Shown here piece after piece: positions 35,094 through 46,899 of a DNA stretch of 64,000 bases. The position numbers were made by a program, and so were the translations under genes. The stretch comes from Ascochyta rabiei. Its lineage: Eukaryota; Ascomycota; Dothideomycetes; Pleosporales; Didymellaceae. Each line of letters opens with the position of its first letter. Position 1 is the first letter of the stretch. Location: NCBI RefSeq assembly GCF_004011695.2, contig NC_082416.1:1674001-1738000 (forward strand). The letters run 5' to 3'. The notes under the pieces were generated by a model that made no database searches, was not told the origin of the DNA, and saw nothing but the letters and a program-made list of their open reading frames with translations.

Positions 35094-36470
35094 AGAACGC
35101 GGTGATTACGCGTCAACGCTATCGCTCAGGGTAGTAAGAGAATGTATCCAAAGTTACTGTCTCAACAATTATGATTCGTTTGCAAAATACGTATTTTATA
35201 AACGAATCGGCCACCTCACAAACTATAAACAACTGTTTAGCGCCGTTGCGCAACACTACTACAATTAAGTGCAGCTACTATATATAGTGCTAGGGTATGT
35301 TTTAGATGCATTGCTATTATCTGTATTCTCTATCTCTACTTTGCGGGTACAGGAATAATGTCTAGTTTCACTACAGCGCCTGCAGTGTTGCTCTGAGCGC
35401 ACCCTCTTTGTAGGCTTCTCACTATTGGTATAACTGCTACACTCCCTTACAGCTACTAAACTAATCACATCTCCAATGGTAAGGGTCTCCTATGTAATAG
35501 GTATTATATTTCATAGCTTTTACGCTTTGTAGCTGCTTAAGTTGTGTCTTGCAGGCGCACTGGTCATCCACGCATTAGCACTATCTCGAATGCTTCCGCT
35601 TTTGTTAGCGTGACGCGCAGATTGGCGTATCGCGCAGGTTTCCTTACTTAAAGGCTCTAATTTTAAGGGTTCTTTAAATGAACTACCTCTCCATACAGAA
35701 GAGCTAGAAAAGTTATTTTAATATCAGAGTTGTTGTCAGGCCTAACCGCACAGTGTTGCTGTAAAGCACCAACTATTATTCCCTACAGTAGAGGGTATGA
35801 AACCACCACAGAGTTGCTAGCAGCTTTGTAGCGATTAGTCTACTCTTACCTACAATACACTCTTTACCTACACTTTGTCGTCCAACGTGCCTGACGTTTT
35901 GAATCGCTCTCCCTTACATGCAAGGAGTTTTCAGACAAGACAGAAAAGCCGTAGCGTAAGTGGTTCTAGCTCTAGAGGCTCCTAAGACGCCCAATCAGTG
36001 GAAGTGATGCCACACCTAGGCGAGTCATTCACTGCTCAGATTTAAAGCATACCGATATCGAACGAGAGCTAGAAGAGTTGCAAGCCTAGATTAAGACAGC
36101 CTTAGAACAAGAGGAACTGGATCATCTTCGTTAGATTAAGGCTAGATCTGAGGCAAGAGACAAGACAGCCCTTTACCTGTTATTTACTGCCGTAAACAGC
36201 CATATGCTACTGTTCAGAACCCTATTAGCAATAGTATTTAGACAAGACCCTTTATAACAGTTCTAAAAGAGGTACTAGGTAGGATCCAAATACTAGGTAA
36301 GGGAGTTTAAGCTACACTTTACTAGATCTATATTTAATATTATAAGGAACTAATATAAGGTTAACTTTCGTTATATAGATCTCTTAAAACAACTTAGAAC
36401 TCTCTAGAGAACTAGTTATATAACTGAAAAGTAGGCTTACCTAAAGTAGGAGCCTACATGGAAACCTACG
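35094..36470. other. Mixed, partly RIPed sequence 3' of the carboxylesterase; possible transposase-tail relic
   Basis: 35.1-35.9 kb holds no recognisable gene. At about 36050-36180 (+) a frame rich in Glu, Arg and Lys (TDIERELEELQA, then ALEQEELDHLR, two TAG stops) predicts a coiled coil, like the C-terminal tail of many fungal DDE transposases; no catalytic part is visible. From 36.2 kb the sequence is RIP-degraded. Confidence 0.3.
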
Positions 36471-36479
36471 CTGGTAAAA

Positions 36480-36650
36480 GGGTAGGGAGTACCCTAGGGT
36501 AGGGTAGGGTAGGGGTTAGGTACAGTCTGCACGGACCTTAGGTAGGGGTAGGGTAGGGGTACCTCTAGCGTGGGGTAGGGGTTAGGTACAGTCCGCACAG
36601 ACCTTAGGTAGGGGTAGGGTAGGGGTACCTATAGCGTAGGGTAGGTTAGG
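36480..36650 (+). repeat. GGGTA-rich tandem repeat, 66-bp period, about two copies plus flanks
   Basis: Runs of GGGTA/GGGGTA alternate with gttaggtacagtctgcac and accttaggtaggggtaggg; the second unit starts 66 bp after the first. The repeated G runs could form G-quadruplexes. It resembles, but is not, the fungal telomere unit TTAGGG. Confidence 0.8.
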
Positions 36651-36808
36651 TTAGAGCTACCTAATCGTCTATAATACTAAAGATAACAAGCTTATTAGTA
36701 TGCTACTTAGAAATGCTCTATACACACTAAACTTGTTTTAGAAAGATTTAAATAGAAGACAGAATTTTTAGTCTTTATCTATTTATAACAGCTATTTATT
36801 ACAGAACT

Positions 36809-36892
36809 ATGTATCTTAAAACTATAGTAGCCTTCCTTTCTTTCGCAGCTACTGTTCTTGCTGAGATAGATTTAATAGACTTGTTTCTTTAG
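36809..36892 (+). pseudogene. Signal-peptide relic of a small secreted protein
   Basis: ATG opens a 27-codon frame with Lys at position 4, a hydrophobic core (IVAFLSFAATVLA) and a good signal-peptidase site (VLA, then E), followed by TAG. Downstream codons are heavily TAG/TAA and no mature protein could be followed. The stop may be a RIP product. The resemblance to fungal secretory signals is clear, but the assignment as a gene rests on this segment alone. Confidence 0.4.
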
Positions 36893-37980
36893 TACTACTA
36901 CTGTGTTACTCTTCTTCTATAACCTCTGTTTCTAGACTAGAACAAGCTAGTAGCCTAAAGAGATTATCTAGCTTATCTATAGCTGCTTCCTCCCCCTCTT
37001 ATATCTGTGCTAAAGTAATAAAATTCTTTAAAATTATTATCTAGCGTATTATAGTTGCAGATAACCTGTGCTGTTAGTCCCTAATTACATCTCTAGCTGT
37101 GTTAAACACCTATTTAACTTTAACTTCTGTTATTAGTACTGTAGGTATATCCTTTGCTACACAAGTAAGTTATAGATAAGTTACAGTTTTAATCTTCTAC
37201 TAGTCTAGTAGATTAACTCTATCTACCTGTTGTATGCAAGGGGTACTAAGATAGGCCTCTCCCTCTTACTAGGTGTAAGCCACCGCCTTAGTATTATTAG
37301 ACAGGATTAAACTCTAACTGTAGGATAAAAAGCTCCTATTAGCTTACTAGACTAATATTACAGATTTTTAGAACTAATCATCTTCTACTAAATTTTATAC
37401 AGGGTTCAAAAGTGCTTATGTAGAGCAACCTAAGTTGTTATTACTATAACAATTTAGGTACTGTAAGAATTGCTCTTAGTATATATATGTTTATTTAAAC
37501 TTCCTAGATATTATTCTTCTAACGTTGTTAGTAATAGTATATAATAAACTGCTATAATAATATTACCTTACACACAGTAAGCTTCTAGCTTAGATCTAAG
37601 ATTATAGCACAGAAAAATAAAAACTATAACTGTCCTCTGTTTTTAAACAGTACTTAGATAGCTTAACACAACCTTTTTACACAGCCTCTCTTACAACTTC
37701 TAACTATTCTAATATATTAGCGTAACCTAGGTTGTTACTACGCCCTTTTATTATTAAAATAAGAAAGCTAATGGCTAGTTTTATATTAGCTAGATGTGCT
37801 AGATTAGAGGCTTCTAAGACTTAATAAGGGTGCTAGGTGCCTTCTTAAATTGCTGTAGTATTATTGTAACAGCCTGCAGGTGCTGCCACTTAGTTACCAC
37901 TAGGTAGGGTTTCCTAAGATCTTTGAAATTAGCTTCTACTACTATATGATATGTAGAAGCACCTTCTCTATAGCTAAGTA
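36893..37980. other. RIP-degraded sequence, nothing recognised
   Basis: TA-rich with stops in all frames. No repeats shared with the rest of the window were noticed before the LINE tail at 37980. Confidence 0.4.
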
Positions 37981-40900
37981 ATTGATTAATTAATTGATTA
38001 ATTGAATTAACGTCCTGTGTAAGTCTAAGACTATATAAGACAAGAGCAGTTAAGCTACTCTAGTAATTTAAGGAGTGTGTCTGTAAAAGGGGATAGTAAA
38101 TGTGTGTTTAAAGTCCTGTAGTGAGAGCCTATGCTCTAGGGAGTAAACAGCAGTTTTTAGGTGTCTGTTGTTTGTTGTAGGTACCACTTGCAGGTGCCTA
38201 TTCTAGTGTCTAAAATAAAAGCTAGAGTAGCTAGAATTTCCTAGGTTGTGTGTAGTAGTAGTTGTATTAAAAGTTGTTGTCCTTATAGGCTGTCCTGTAT
38301 TGTTTTCCTTGCGTGTCTGTATTCTTAATAGCTAAGTAGAAGGTTTGTGTTATTTGTGCGTAGCTGCAGGTATATCTGTTGTTATCTACCTTCTATATAT
38401 TATGTAGGTATGCTTTGTTATATCTATATCCTAGTTTTAGTTAGTAGTAGGCACTTGCTACCTCTCGTTTAGTGTTTTTAGGTAGTTTTATCCTGTTTAT
38501 TAGTTCTAGCTAGTATTTTGCTGCGTAGGTGTCTGTTTTCCTTAGAATTGCTTTAGCTGTGTAGGTAACTAGTTTATAATCCTATTTGTCTGTTGTAATA
38601 GCTTTGTCTTAAATTCTAGCTATAGCAATGCTTGTTAAGTTAGAGGTAGGCCTCTTTTTTGTTACTTATTTTGCTTGAGAGTCTGCTTTCTTGTTTCCTG
38701 TAATATCCTGGTAGCCAGGGGTCTATTTAAGGCTGATTGTGGCTCCTTTATCTTTAATATTTTTAGCTGCCTTTATGCAGCGTATTCGCTAAGCCTGTCT
38801 AGGCTTATTTAAAGGACTTTTAAGTCTTAGGATAGCTGCCTAGTTATCTGCAAAGACTTAGATGTTCTATCCTGTAATAGCTATAGTAGCTCCAATTTTA
38901 AAGCCTCTTATTATGCCTTCTAGTTCTCTAATGTACACAATTTAGCCTTTGCTAATATTGTAGTTTGTAGGGTAGATTTCCTTAGGCTCTTGTTTGTAGT
39001 CTAGGACTGTAATTCCTACTCCTATACCTAGGCCTCCCTCTATAGAAGAAGCGTCTGTGTAGATAGCTAGTATATTACTTCCTACTTTTTATAGCATCTG
39101 TATTTTGTATAATTTTACTTCTTCTTCTTTTAGTATTCTTACGATTTCAGTTTAGTATGCTATAGCCTTGTTCTAGGGGCAGAAGTAGAAGTCTTTTAGT
39201 TTCTCTTCTCTTGTGCTAGGTATAGCCTTTTTTATAGACTATGTAATTTACATAAGCTGTGTAGGAGGTCCTATTCTTAGCCTAGTACAGTTAACCTCTC
39301 TTTACTCTGCGCTAGAGTTTAGGTCTGTGTTTTGTAGGGTGGACTTTAGCTGTTTTTATAGCGGTGTAGATAGGGTAGTTCTTTAGTAGCTTCCTAGCTC
39401 TAAAGGCGTACTTTCTTATTGCATAGTGTAGCCTTATAGTAGGAGGGGCTAGTGCTGCCTCTACCTCCTAGGGTATTATAGTTTAGGTTTAGAAGGTGCC
39501 TAAGATTTTCCTAAGTACTAGGTTCTGTAGTCCTTGTAGTTGTTTTGCTATTCTAGCTTGTTGCTTCTAGAAGACCTAGCATCTATAGTCTGCTATGCTA
39601 GTAACACAGGCTAGGTATATTTACTAGAGGACAGTAGGTATAAGGCCTTTGCTGCTGTTTGCTAGTCTGCACATTCTGTAGAAGGTGTTTTTTACCTAGC
39701 TAATCCTTATAGCAGCATGCTCTTTAATAGAGAGCCTGTTGTTAAAGTAGATTCCTAGCTATTTAACAGTCTTTTTTAGAGTAATTATAGACATGTCTAT
39801 CAGGGTAAGAGTGTAGGTTTCTGCCTTTTAGCTTGTAGTAAAGTAGATAAGTTCAGTTTTTAGCGCATTAAACTGAATTACACAGCTAGATCCTTTTGCA
39901 AATAGGTTAGCTATATCTCTTTCTAGTAGGTAGATATTTTTCTTTAGGCTGGAAGATAATACTGTAATAGCTAGGTTGTCTAGATAGATAGTGAGTAGTT
40001 TGTAATTAACTAGAATATAGGTCTAATATATATCAGGAACAGAATAGGTAAGATAGAGCTTCCTTATAGGATTCCAGCGTTTATATTACTAAATTTCTCT
40101 ATTTCTCTATTAAAGGACAGTTGTAGTTTGCGTCTAGAGATGAATGATTAGATCTAGGCAATTAGGCTGCACAGTAGCTTTAGCTGTTGCAGGATAGTAA
40201 GTAGTTAGCCTAGTAAGACGTAGTATAAGGCTCATTTAATGTCTAGGAACACTATAGTTGTTGTACGCTTTAGTTTCCTTTATTCTTTTACTTAGTTTAG
40301 TAGCAATATAGAAGCGCCTATAGCTAATTTTTGTACTCTTCCTCCTAGTTGTAAAGGGTGTAGTAGGGTAGTTGTTTCTGCTAGTATACTAAGCTGTTTA
40401 GCTACTAGTCCTTCTAAAACTTTACCTAGGTAGCTTAGAAGAGCAATTACCCTATAGGCTTTAGGGTCTGCATAGTCTAGTTTGTTTGGCTTTTTTAGGA
40501 TGATTCCTGTTACTCTTTTCTAGATTTAAGGGTAGTACCTATAGTTAAATAGGGTAGAGAATATATAGAAGAATATGTCTATTTCTACTTTATATACTGT
40601 AGTAATAATCTCCTAGTTTATTACATCTAGTCTTAGGGAGCTACTTTAGATTTATAAGGAGTAGGCGTGTTCTAGCTCTTCTTTAGTAAGGGGTAGCTAT
40701 TCCTAGCTACCTTCTTAGTAGGTTCTCCACTCTATAGGCTAGGAGGAAGGTAGGCTAGGGAAGAGAGTGTCTCTTAGTGCTAAGCACTTGCCTTAAAAGA
40801 AGTTCCCTATTCCCCTAGGGCCTTATATAGCATGTATGCCTTAGTTGCCTATAGACCTAGTATAAGACATTACCTTAAAGATTAATTTTATATCCTCTTT

Positions 40901-43620
40901 TTCTAGGAATTAATTCTAGTAGTTACGCTTTGCTGCTCTTACTATTTGTAGGTAGCTATTTCTAGTAATTAGGTAGTTCCTTTTCTATATGTAGGTAGTT
41001 GTAGTGCTAGTTACTAGTTCTCTCTGTAGAAGGCGTTGTTTGCTAAGCATGTTTATCCTAAGTATTTTTAGGTCTAGGTTCTACTAAGGCTTGCTTCTTG
41101 CACTAGTAGAGCTTTGTAGGATTGTAGTTTTAGCTGTATTTGTTATCGCTGTAGTAAGCTCCTTCCCTAATGCTTTAAGCTGCTTCTCTAGCTGTCTGTC
41201 CTCTCCTTAGATAAGAAGTAGAGGTGTGCTAGTAGAGTGTCTAGGGCATGTGGTATTAAGAGCAGGGCTTTTTGCTAATTCCTTTGCTAGCTCCTTCTAA
41301 AATAGGTCTTAGTCTGCCTTCTTAGTGTTAAACCAAGGAGTAGGGCTGTTTAGAAGCTGTGTTCTAGGTGTTGTAATTATAAACAGGATGCCTAGGTAGT
41401 CTAAGCCTATACCTGTAATGGTTTACTAGTCTTCTATTTAGTTTATAAGCCTGTTTATAGCAAAGGTAAGTTCTAGAACACTTTCCCTACTTATGTTTAG
41501 CCTGTAGAAGGTGCCTGTGCCAGAGTTGTTTAGTAGCTCTAGGTTTTACTCTTCTATCTAGGCAATAAAACTACTAGCTTTTAGTGTTATAGTAGTTATA
41601 GTAGGGTCCTAATAAGGGTGGTAGGTGTTAAAGTCCCCTAGTAGGATTAAGTTAAACAGAGTGCAGCTATTTAGAAGTTTTCTTTCTACTATTATTATTT
41701 ATTATGTGTTTGTTATGTTGTATATATTGTAGATTGTAAAGTTTAACCTAGACCGCTAGACTGTAATAGCTAGGAAGTCTGGGTTAGGGCTTAAATCTGC
41801 GGCTAGGGTGATTTGTGCTGTTGTTAAGCGAAGGACGTAGGCTAGGACGCGTGGCCTTATGCTGTAGTCCTGTAGTAGGGGTAGGTTTTGTGTAAAGGAA
41901 GGGTGGTTTACAGAGTGTGTATCTAAGTAGTCTAAAGGTGGTTATTAAGTAGGGGTAAGCTATAGTTCTTGTACTAAGACAAGGTCTATAGCTAGTTCTA
42001 CTGTAAGTTATAAGGCGCTCTCTAGAGCTTATACACTCTTATTTAGATTTACTTATAGAATCCTTAGGTTGTCTAGTATTCTAGATGCTTTTATACGTTT
42101 ATTATAGCCTTATAGGCTGTATATTAAATACTATCTACTGTATATGCTTCTTTATAGTTTATGCACTTAGGTATAGTGTGTACATAGGCTCTACCTATAG
42201 TTATACACATATTACACTTATATAGTATTATAGGGTGTTTGTCTACGTATATTTTGCATATAGTGCTATTAAGGCACCTATTCTCTATGTGTCTAAATTG
42301 CTGACATTTTTGGCATTATATAGTAGGAGGTGTAGTAATAAACCTCTCTACTCTTATGCTAGCTCCTAGTAGGTATCGTCTATTCTGTATAGCTTGTTAT
42401 ACTTCTTTTTCTATTTCAAACGCTACACAGATAGATCCTAGTTGTTACTTTTGTCTCCTTTTGTAGCTTGTTAGCTAGAATAGGTTTCCTACTATTGTCA
42501 GGCCTTTATTAAAGGTAATTATTTCTAACTTAAGCACCTCTAGGTCCTGGTTTGTTTCTAGTAACATAGGGATGTTGTGTAGGATTAATTTGTGCTATAG
42601 TTCTATTAAAAGGGCTTTCTTGTAGGTAGTAACTATTTGCTAGATTACTTAGTTTTTAAGCAGGTATTTTGCTGTAAAGGAGGGTGTTGTAGTAAGAACA
42701 ATATTGTTCCTTCTGCTTAGGCTAGTAGAAATAATTATAGAGAGGCTTACTCCTTTATCTATAAAGGCCTTGTTAAAAGCATTACGCATTTCTAGGGGGG
42801 CAAAAGAGGTTAGTTCTTACTCTAGTGTAAGAACTAGTTAGTGTACACTTAGGGAGTTCTTTATAATAGTAGGTTGCTTGTTCTTTGTAACTGTCTGCTA
42901 TTCTATATTCTTAGGAAGGTTGGCTAAAGCTGCAGTTGCGTATAAGGTAGGCTGGGTAGAAGGTTAAATAGTAGAAGTCTTAGTAGCTAGGGTAGGTTTT
43001 TAAAGGAGTTTTGCTCTTATTTTAATTAATTTAGACACTGTTTTAAGGTTAGATACTTAGGACGCTAGGATAGATAGGCCTTGTTTGTTTATCCTGTTGT
43101 TTTCTATGTAGTCTTAAAAGATTTCTAGAAGGTCTAAGAGGTTTAATTGTTCCTTGTTTAAGGTAGCTAGGGAAGAAGCCTTGATAACTATTATCCTGGT
43201 AATAGATAGAGCTTCTTTTACTGTTTCAGCAATAGGAGCTTAGTTTATAGGCCTAGTAGCTATATTAAATTAGAAGGGGGGAAGCCTAGGTGCTGTTAGA
43301 GTAGCAGGTCTACTAGCTGGTCGTTTAGAGGGAGCAGAGGGTAGAGGTAATGTTATAGTTCTGTTAAATATACTAGGTTAGTTTATTCCTAGAGTAGATT
43401 ATAGGTTTAGTGTTAATAATAAGGGTATAGACAGAGGTCTAGGTATTGGTGTAGGCTAGTACATCTCTCCTAGAGGGGTTAAGGAGCTAGGGGGGCTTAT
43501 TTCTATTGTCCCTGTGTTTGGAGAGTAATCTCTATTAGGTGGTGGCTCCGGTTCTATAGTCCTGGGTCCTGGTCCTAGGTGGGGTTTTCCTTCTCTTTTA
43601 AAAATGAAATAACTAAGAAA
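37981..43620 (-). mobile_element. LINE retrotransposon (Tad1/I-like), long copy 1, minus strand, RIP-degraded
   Basis: The 3' end with its TTAA-type tail lies at 37980-38002. Going leftward from the 5' end, the minus strand gives ORF1 with a Pro-rich start and a zinc knuckle near 42270-42310, and ORF2 with an endonuclease (GDFNTYHPY near 41620-41650). RT with TIYLDNLAI is at about 39965-40000, RNase H (FYIDASS, EGGLGIGVG) near 39000-39090, and a C-terminal C-x-C...H...C finger near 38350. It aligns throughout with the + strand copy at 50.2-56.1 kb. An AAGAT microsatellite (43867-43895) and an R190 repeat adjoin its 5' end. Stops are frequent and it cannot be active. Confidence 0.88.
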
Positions 43621-43859
43621 TGACTAGATAAGAGCTTGTTTCTGCACAGAAAGAGGTACCTAGTCTCTATCTGCTTTTTAGAGCTAAAAAACAAGGAAAA
43701 GGCAGTCTTAGCTTTACTATTCTTGCCTTTGTTCTATTCTTACTGGCCTAACTAGTAGACCTCTAGGAGTAGAAAGAAGGGGTTAAAAGCAGAAAGCTAA
43801 GGAAAGGCTTATTGCTATCTAGAAGGGATAGGATGTTTTGTAAGTTGTTGTGTTCTTTT

Positions 43860-43900
43860 TTAGTAAGATCTTATAAGATAAGATAAGATAAGATTATTAT
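43860..43900 (-). repeat. AAGAT microsatellite at the LINE 5' side
   Basis: Four to five tandem aagat units. The mirrored form (ttatcttatcttatctt) occurs at 50211-50228 before the second LINE, so it belongs to the LINE 5' region. Confidence 0.7.
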
Positions 43901-43911
43901 TGTAGGGGTAG

Positions 43912-44085
43912 TCTGCGCTCTGCGAATCCGAATTTTTTTACAATAGATTAGGTTAGATAACCAGGCAGCGTGCAGCAACTAGACGCCTAGAGGGTCTAGG
44001 AAGCTTAGGATAGTATATCCTCGCTAGGTTAAGATATATTCTAATGTTTTTTCGGTATGCAGGGCCCTATGTCGAAACTTTGCTT
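43912..44085 (-). repeat. R190 dispersed repeat, copy 2
   Basis: Matches 49995-50190 in inverted orientation and 5833-6022 directly, including ggttagataaccaggcagcg and ggatagtatatcctcgct. It sits just upstream of LINE copy 1 and may be part of its 5' untranslated region. Confidence 0.78.
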
Positions 44086-44101
44086 TTTGAAGGGGAGATA
44101 T

Positions 44102-44273
44102 TGTTAGGCTCTCAGCCTTACTCTTAGCCTTAGGCATGTGGATACGTCCACCTCGGACCTGTAGAAAGCCTTAGGGCAAACAAATACTGTTCTGGCCGCT
44201 GTCTCACTATTAAAGTAAGCATTGTTACCTTTTTGGCATGCTTGGCACGGTGGGCAGAGCTGTAGCCTTAACA
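44102..44273 (+). repeat. Candidate 172-bp LTR, preceded by a polypurine tract
   Basis: Starts TGTTAGGCT and ends AGCCTTAACA, near-perfect inverted ends, and follows gaaggggagatat, which looks like a polypurine tract. It is little RIPed (ggatacgtccacctcggacc). Flanking 5-mers (GATAT, ATAAT) do not match, so it is not a simple solo-LTR insertion; LINE sequence continues immediately to the right. Confidence 0.5.
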
Positions 44274-44684
44274 ATAATAACAGATATATCTGCAGCTACA
44301 TATAAACAACTCAACACCTTCTACTACGGTTTAGAGAGTATAGAGACGTAAGGAAAACAATACAAGACAGCCTATAAGGACAAAGGCGTATAGCAACCCT
44401 ACTACTACACACAACCTAAGGAATTCCAGCTACTCTAGCTTTTATTTTAAAGACAAGAGTAGGCACACGCAACTGGTACCTACAACAAACAAAAGACACC
44501 TAAAATCCTCTGTTTACCTTTTAGAGCATAGGATCTCACTATAGGACTTTAAACACACATTTACTATCCCCTTTTACATTCACGCTCCTTATATTACTAG
44601 AGTAGGTTAACTACTCTCGTCTTATATAGTCTTAGACTTACAAAGGACGTTATGCTTATTAATTAATTAATTAATTAATTATAT
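44274..44684 (+). mobile_element. LINE 3' fragment with TTAA-type tail
   Basis: Corresponds to the last 400 bp of the LINE (the C-terminal zinc finger region at about 44285-44330, then atataggactttaaacacacatttac and gacgtta), ending in a (TTAA)n run at 44655-44684. Truncated at its 5' side. Confidence 0.85.
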
Positions 44685-44755
44685 AGTCTGGGCTAACAAG
44701 CCCTATAGTAGCTCGCTGAGACTAGCAGAGGCACCTCTAGGCCCAGTGCCTAACA
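44681..44755 (-). repeat. Gypsy family C LTR fragment, inverted
   Basis: Reverse complement of the first 75 bp of the LTR at 28551 (tgttaggcactgggcctaga...). The LINE tail abuts it, so the LINE integrated inside an LTR copy, or a deletion joined them. Confidence 0.75.
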
Positions 44756-45440
44756 TTAGCAAGGCTATTGCCATCTCTACTACCTATTGTTTAATAGATA
44801 ACTCTTACTTGCCTCTAAAACTAGAATCTTGTTACTTTTCGTTCTGTCTGCCTCTAATCAACAAACTGTTAGAACAACTCCAATTTAAGGTTAGGGAACC
44901 AATCATCTCTAACTAGATATGATGTTAATTGCTTACTCTAACAGAACAACGCTATCTACTCCTAATTCTACTATATAATACTAGCTGTACACTTAGGGAT
45001 TTTAAAGTGTTTAGTAGTCTCTGCTGCTGTTGGCAGTCTTTAAATACTATTGTACATAAGACCAGCAAGTAGTTTACGCCTCTAGATAGAGTTGTTACAG
45101 GTAAAGTGATGCATAAAGTGGAGGATAATACAGAGCTTCTTAGCAGGTAAAATAAGGTTTCTAGAGCGCGCTAACAGAGGTGTTACCTGCTAGCTTTTAG
45201 CGCGTAGCTCCTCTATTGTTGTAAGTTTTAGTCCTAGCGGCATCTTAGATAAACAATAATATTAAAGGTTGCTGCTATTTAGCTTAGTAAGCGGCAAAAA
45301 ATAAAAACAGTAATATTTTGTACGTGTTAAGGGGTGGGTAAGACACGTTACAGAAAAAAAGTAAACAGATTTAGTGGCACACGCTAACAAGTAGTTGAGC
45401 AGGTTTCTGATATTGGTCTAAGCGCATCTAGGGGCTTCTA
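44756..45440. other. RIP-degraded sequence, nothing recognised
   Basis: Stops in all frames and no terminal repeats. The mutation load falls off from about 45.4 kb toward the gene at 45884. Confidence 0.35.
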
Positions 45441-45449
45441 TTCGTCAAC

Positions 45450-45883
45450 ATCTAATCCACCTTAGCCCTACTAAACCACCCCCTGTAAGCTTGCGGCTAG
45501 AAAATTGAGTTTTTACGGTAGGCACTGAACGTTCGGTGCTCTAAAAATTGACTGTACTCTATTGGGGTTTAGGTATACCTTAGCGATAGCTCCTTAAACA
45601 CAATTGCCATTCAATACCGCCAGCTCCATCGCCCAGGGTCAGGGGTTCGGCCTCATCGGCAACATGGTAAAACCTTTCCAAAACACTGTTGGTACTAGCG
45701 CTTACTTTTCTACTGTCATTCTGTTTTTATAAATTCTTCCTCCGCCTGATTCAATCCACCAACCCATCAACCCATCAACCCAAAAACCCAGGAACCTAAA
45801 AACCGAGCAACCTAAGAACTTATTACATTCAATCTTATAACGTGTCTTACTAAGACTACCTTCTTTGCTCTTAATAACTCATT
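45450..45883 (+). promoter_or_regulatory. Little-RIPed upstream region of the secreted-protein pseudogene
   Basis: CpA and CpG words return (cgccagctccatcgcccagggtc). There is a short caacccat repeat (about 45762-45785) and a CA/AC-rich stretch before the start codon, typical of fungal promoters and leaders. Confidence 0.45.
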
Positions 45884-46196
45884 ATGCATTTCTTCAAACT
45901 TGTTACTGCTTCACTAATGTGCCTAGTTGGCACTTCCATTGCGGCATGCCATGATAACTGCAATCGTGGTAACGTTGGAGCTGGATGTTCTGTTACCTGT
46001 GATGTCAGTATCTCTCCTAAAGCTCTTAAACAGAATACTAATAGATGTATAGGGCGGCGGTACTGGATATGGAGTGTGCGCAGATAATGGTGGATCATTC
46101 TACTGTGCGACTGGTTAAGGTGCTGGATTTTGTTCGGCTATGTGTCGCAGCATTTGCAATGCTGCAGAAACACTGAAATCAGTTGAGCCAATGTAG
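45884..46196 (+). pseudogene. Small secreted cysteine-rich protein gene with one premature stop
   Basis: Exon 1 (45884-46003) encodes 40 residues: a signal peptide of about 20 residues and then two closely spaced Cys pairs. A 49-bp GT-AG intron (46004-46052) with a CTAAT branch site follows. Exon 2 starts at 46053 and stays in frame, adding five more Cys, to a TAG at 46194-46196; an in-frame TAA at 46116-46118 interrupts it. That TAA differs from CAA by the C-to-T change RIP makes. Without splicing the frame ends at 46087. A TATA-like tttttataaattc lies at about 45725. Size, secretion signal and nine Cys fit fungal secreted effector-like or antimicrobial proteins, but I recognise no family. 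The gene lies between two inverted LINEs and is little RIPed otherwise. Confidence 0.65.
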
Positions 46197-46199
46197 CAA

Positions 46200-46700
46200 G
46201 TTAGTGGGGCGACAATGAGAATGCAAAACTACGAAATGCTCCCGCCTCCATAGCTCTTGGGCTTCGTTCTTGTAAACTATCTAGCTTGTAGTTACTACAG
46301 GCTGTCGCTATGATACTAGACACTCAGCAATAACACTTAGGGAGCTATACAATGTCCGTGCGCGCAACAATTAAATTTGCGCAGCACTCGAACCATTATA
46401 ACTACACTATACTTTAACCTGTCTTATCTTAACAGCTATAACAGCTATTTATCACACGCTAATAGTGATTAATATCCTTTAACTAAGTAGAGAAACTCAT
46501 ATACTAGTATTTTACTACTAAAATTAAAATAAATGTAGAACTTTAGTCTTAAGAGAAAGGCGCATAAAGGGGCCTAGAAGACTAAGGATATTAATTAATA
46601 ACGTCTAATGCGTAATAGGCAATAAAGCTTATAAAGTACATAGAATTACTTGTTAACTGTTACCTACCTTCTACACAAGAGAAATTACAGAATTTTGCAC
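46200..46700. other. Flank of the secreted-protein pseudogene, grading into RIPed DNA
   Basis: Un-RIPed words persist to about 46390 and then TAA/TAG dominate. No gene was recognised. Confidence 0.35.
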
Positions 46701-46702
46701 AA

Positions 46703-46892
46703 CAAAGCGAAATACGGACATAAGACTCTACAGTGTCTACACACCTAAAATTCCTTAGAATCTGTTTTTACCTAGCTAGGATATACCCTTCTAAGCATTC
46801 TACAGCCTATAGGCGTCTAGTTGCTGCACGCTGCCTAGTCATTTAACCTGTCCTTTTAGAAAAAAATTGTATTTGTAAAGCACAGACTACTC
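46703..46892 (+). repeat. R190 dispersed repeat, copy 3 (diverged)
   Basis: Carries cacaacaaagcgaaat, ggatataccc, gcgtctagttgctgcacgctgcctag and gcacagac in the order of copy 4 at 49995, with more substitutions. No LINE follows it. Confidence 0.7.
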
Positions 46893-46899
46893 TCTTTTT

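Noticed and set aside
35265..35468. 67-codon minus-strand frame with several Cys
   Set aside because: No signal peptide, no domain, and an ordinary-length open frame for this base composition.
36480..36650. True telomere repeat
   Set aside because: The unit is GGGTA/GGGGTA with a unique spacer, not an uninterrupted TTAGGG array.
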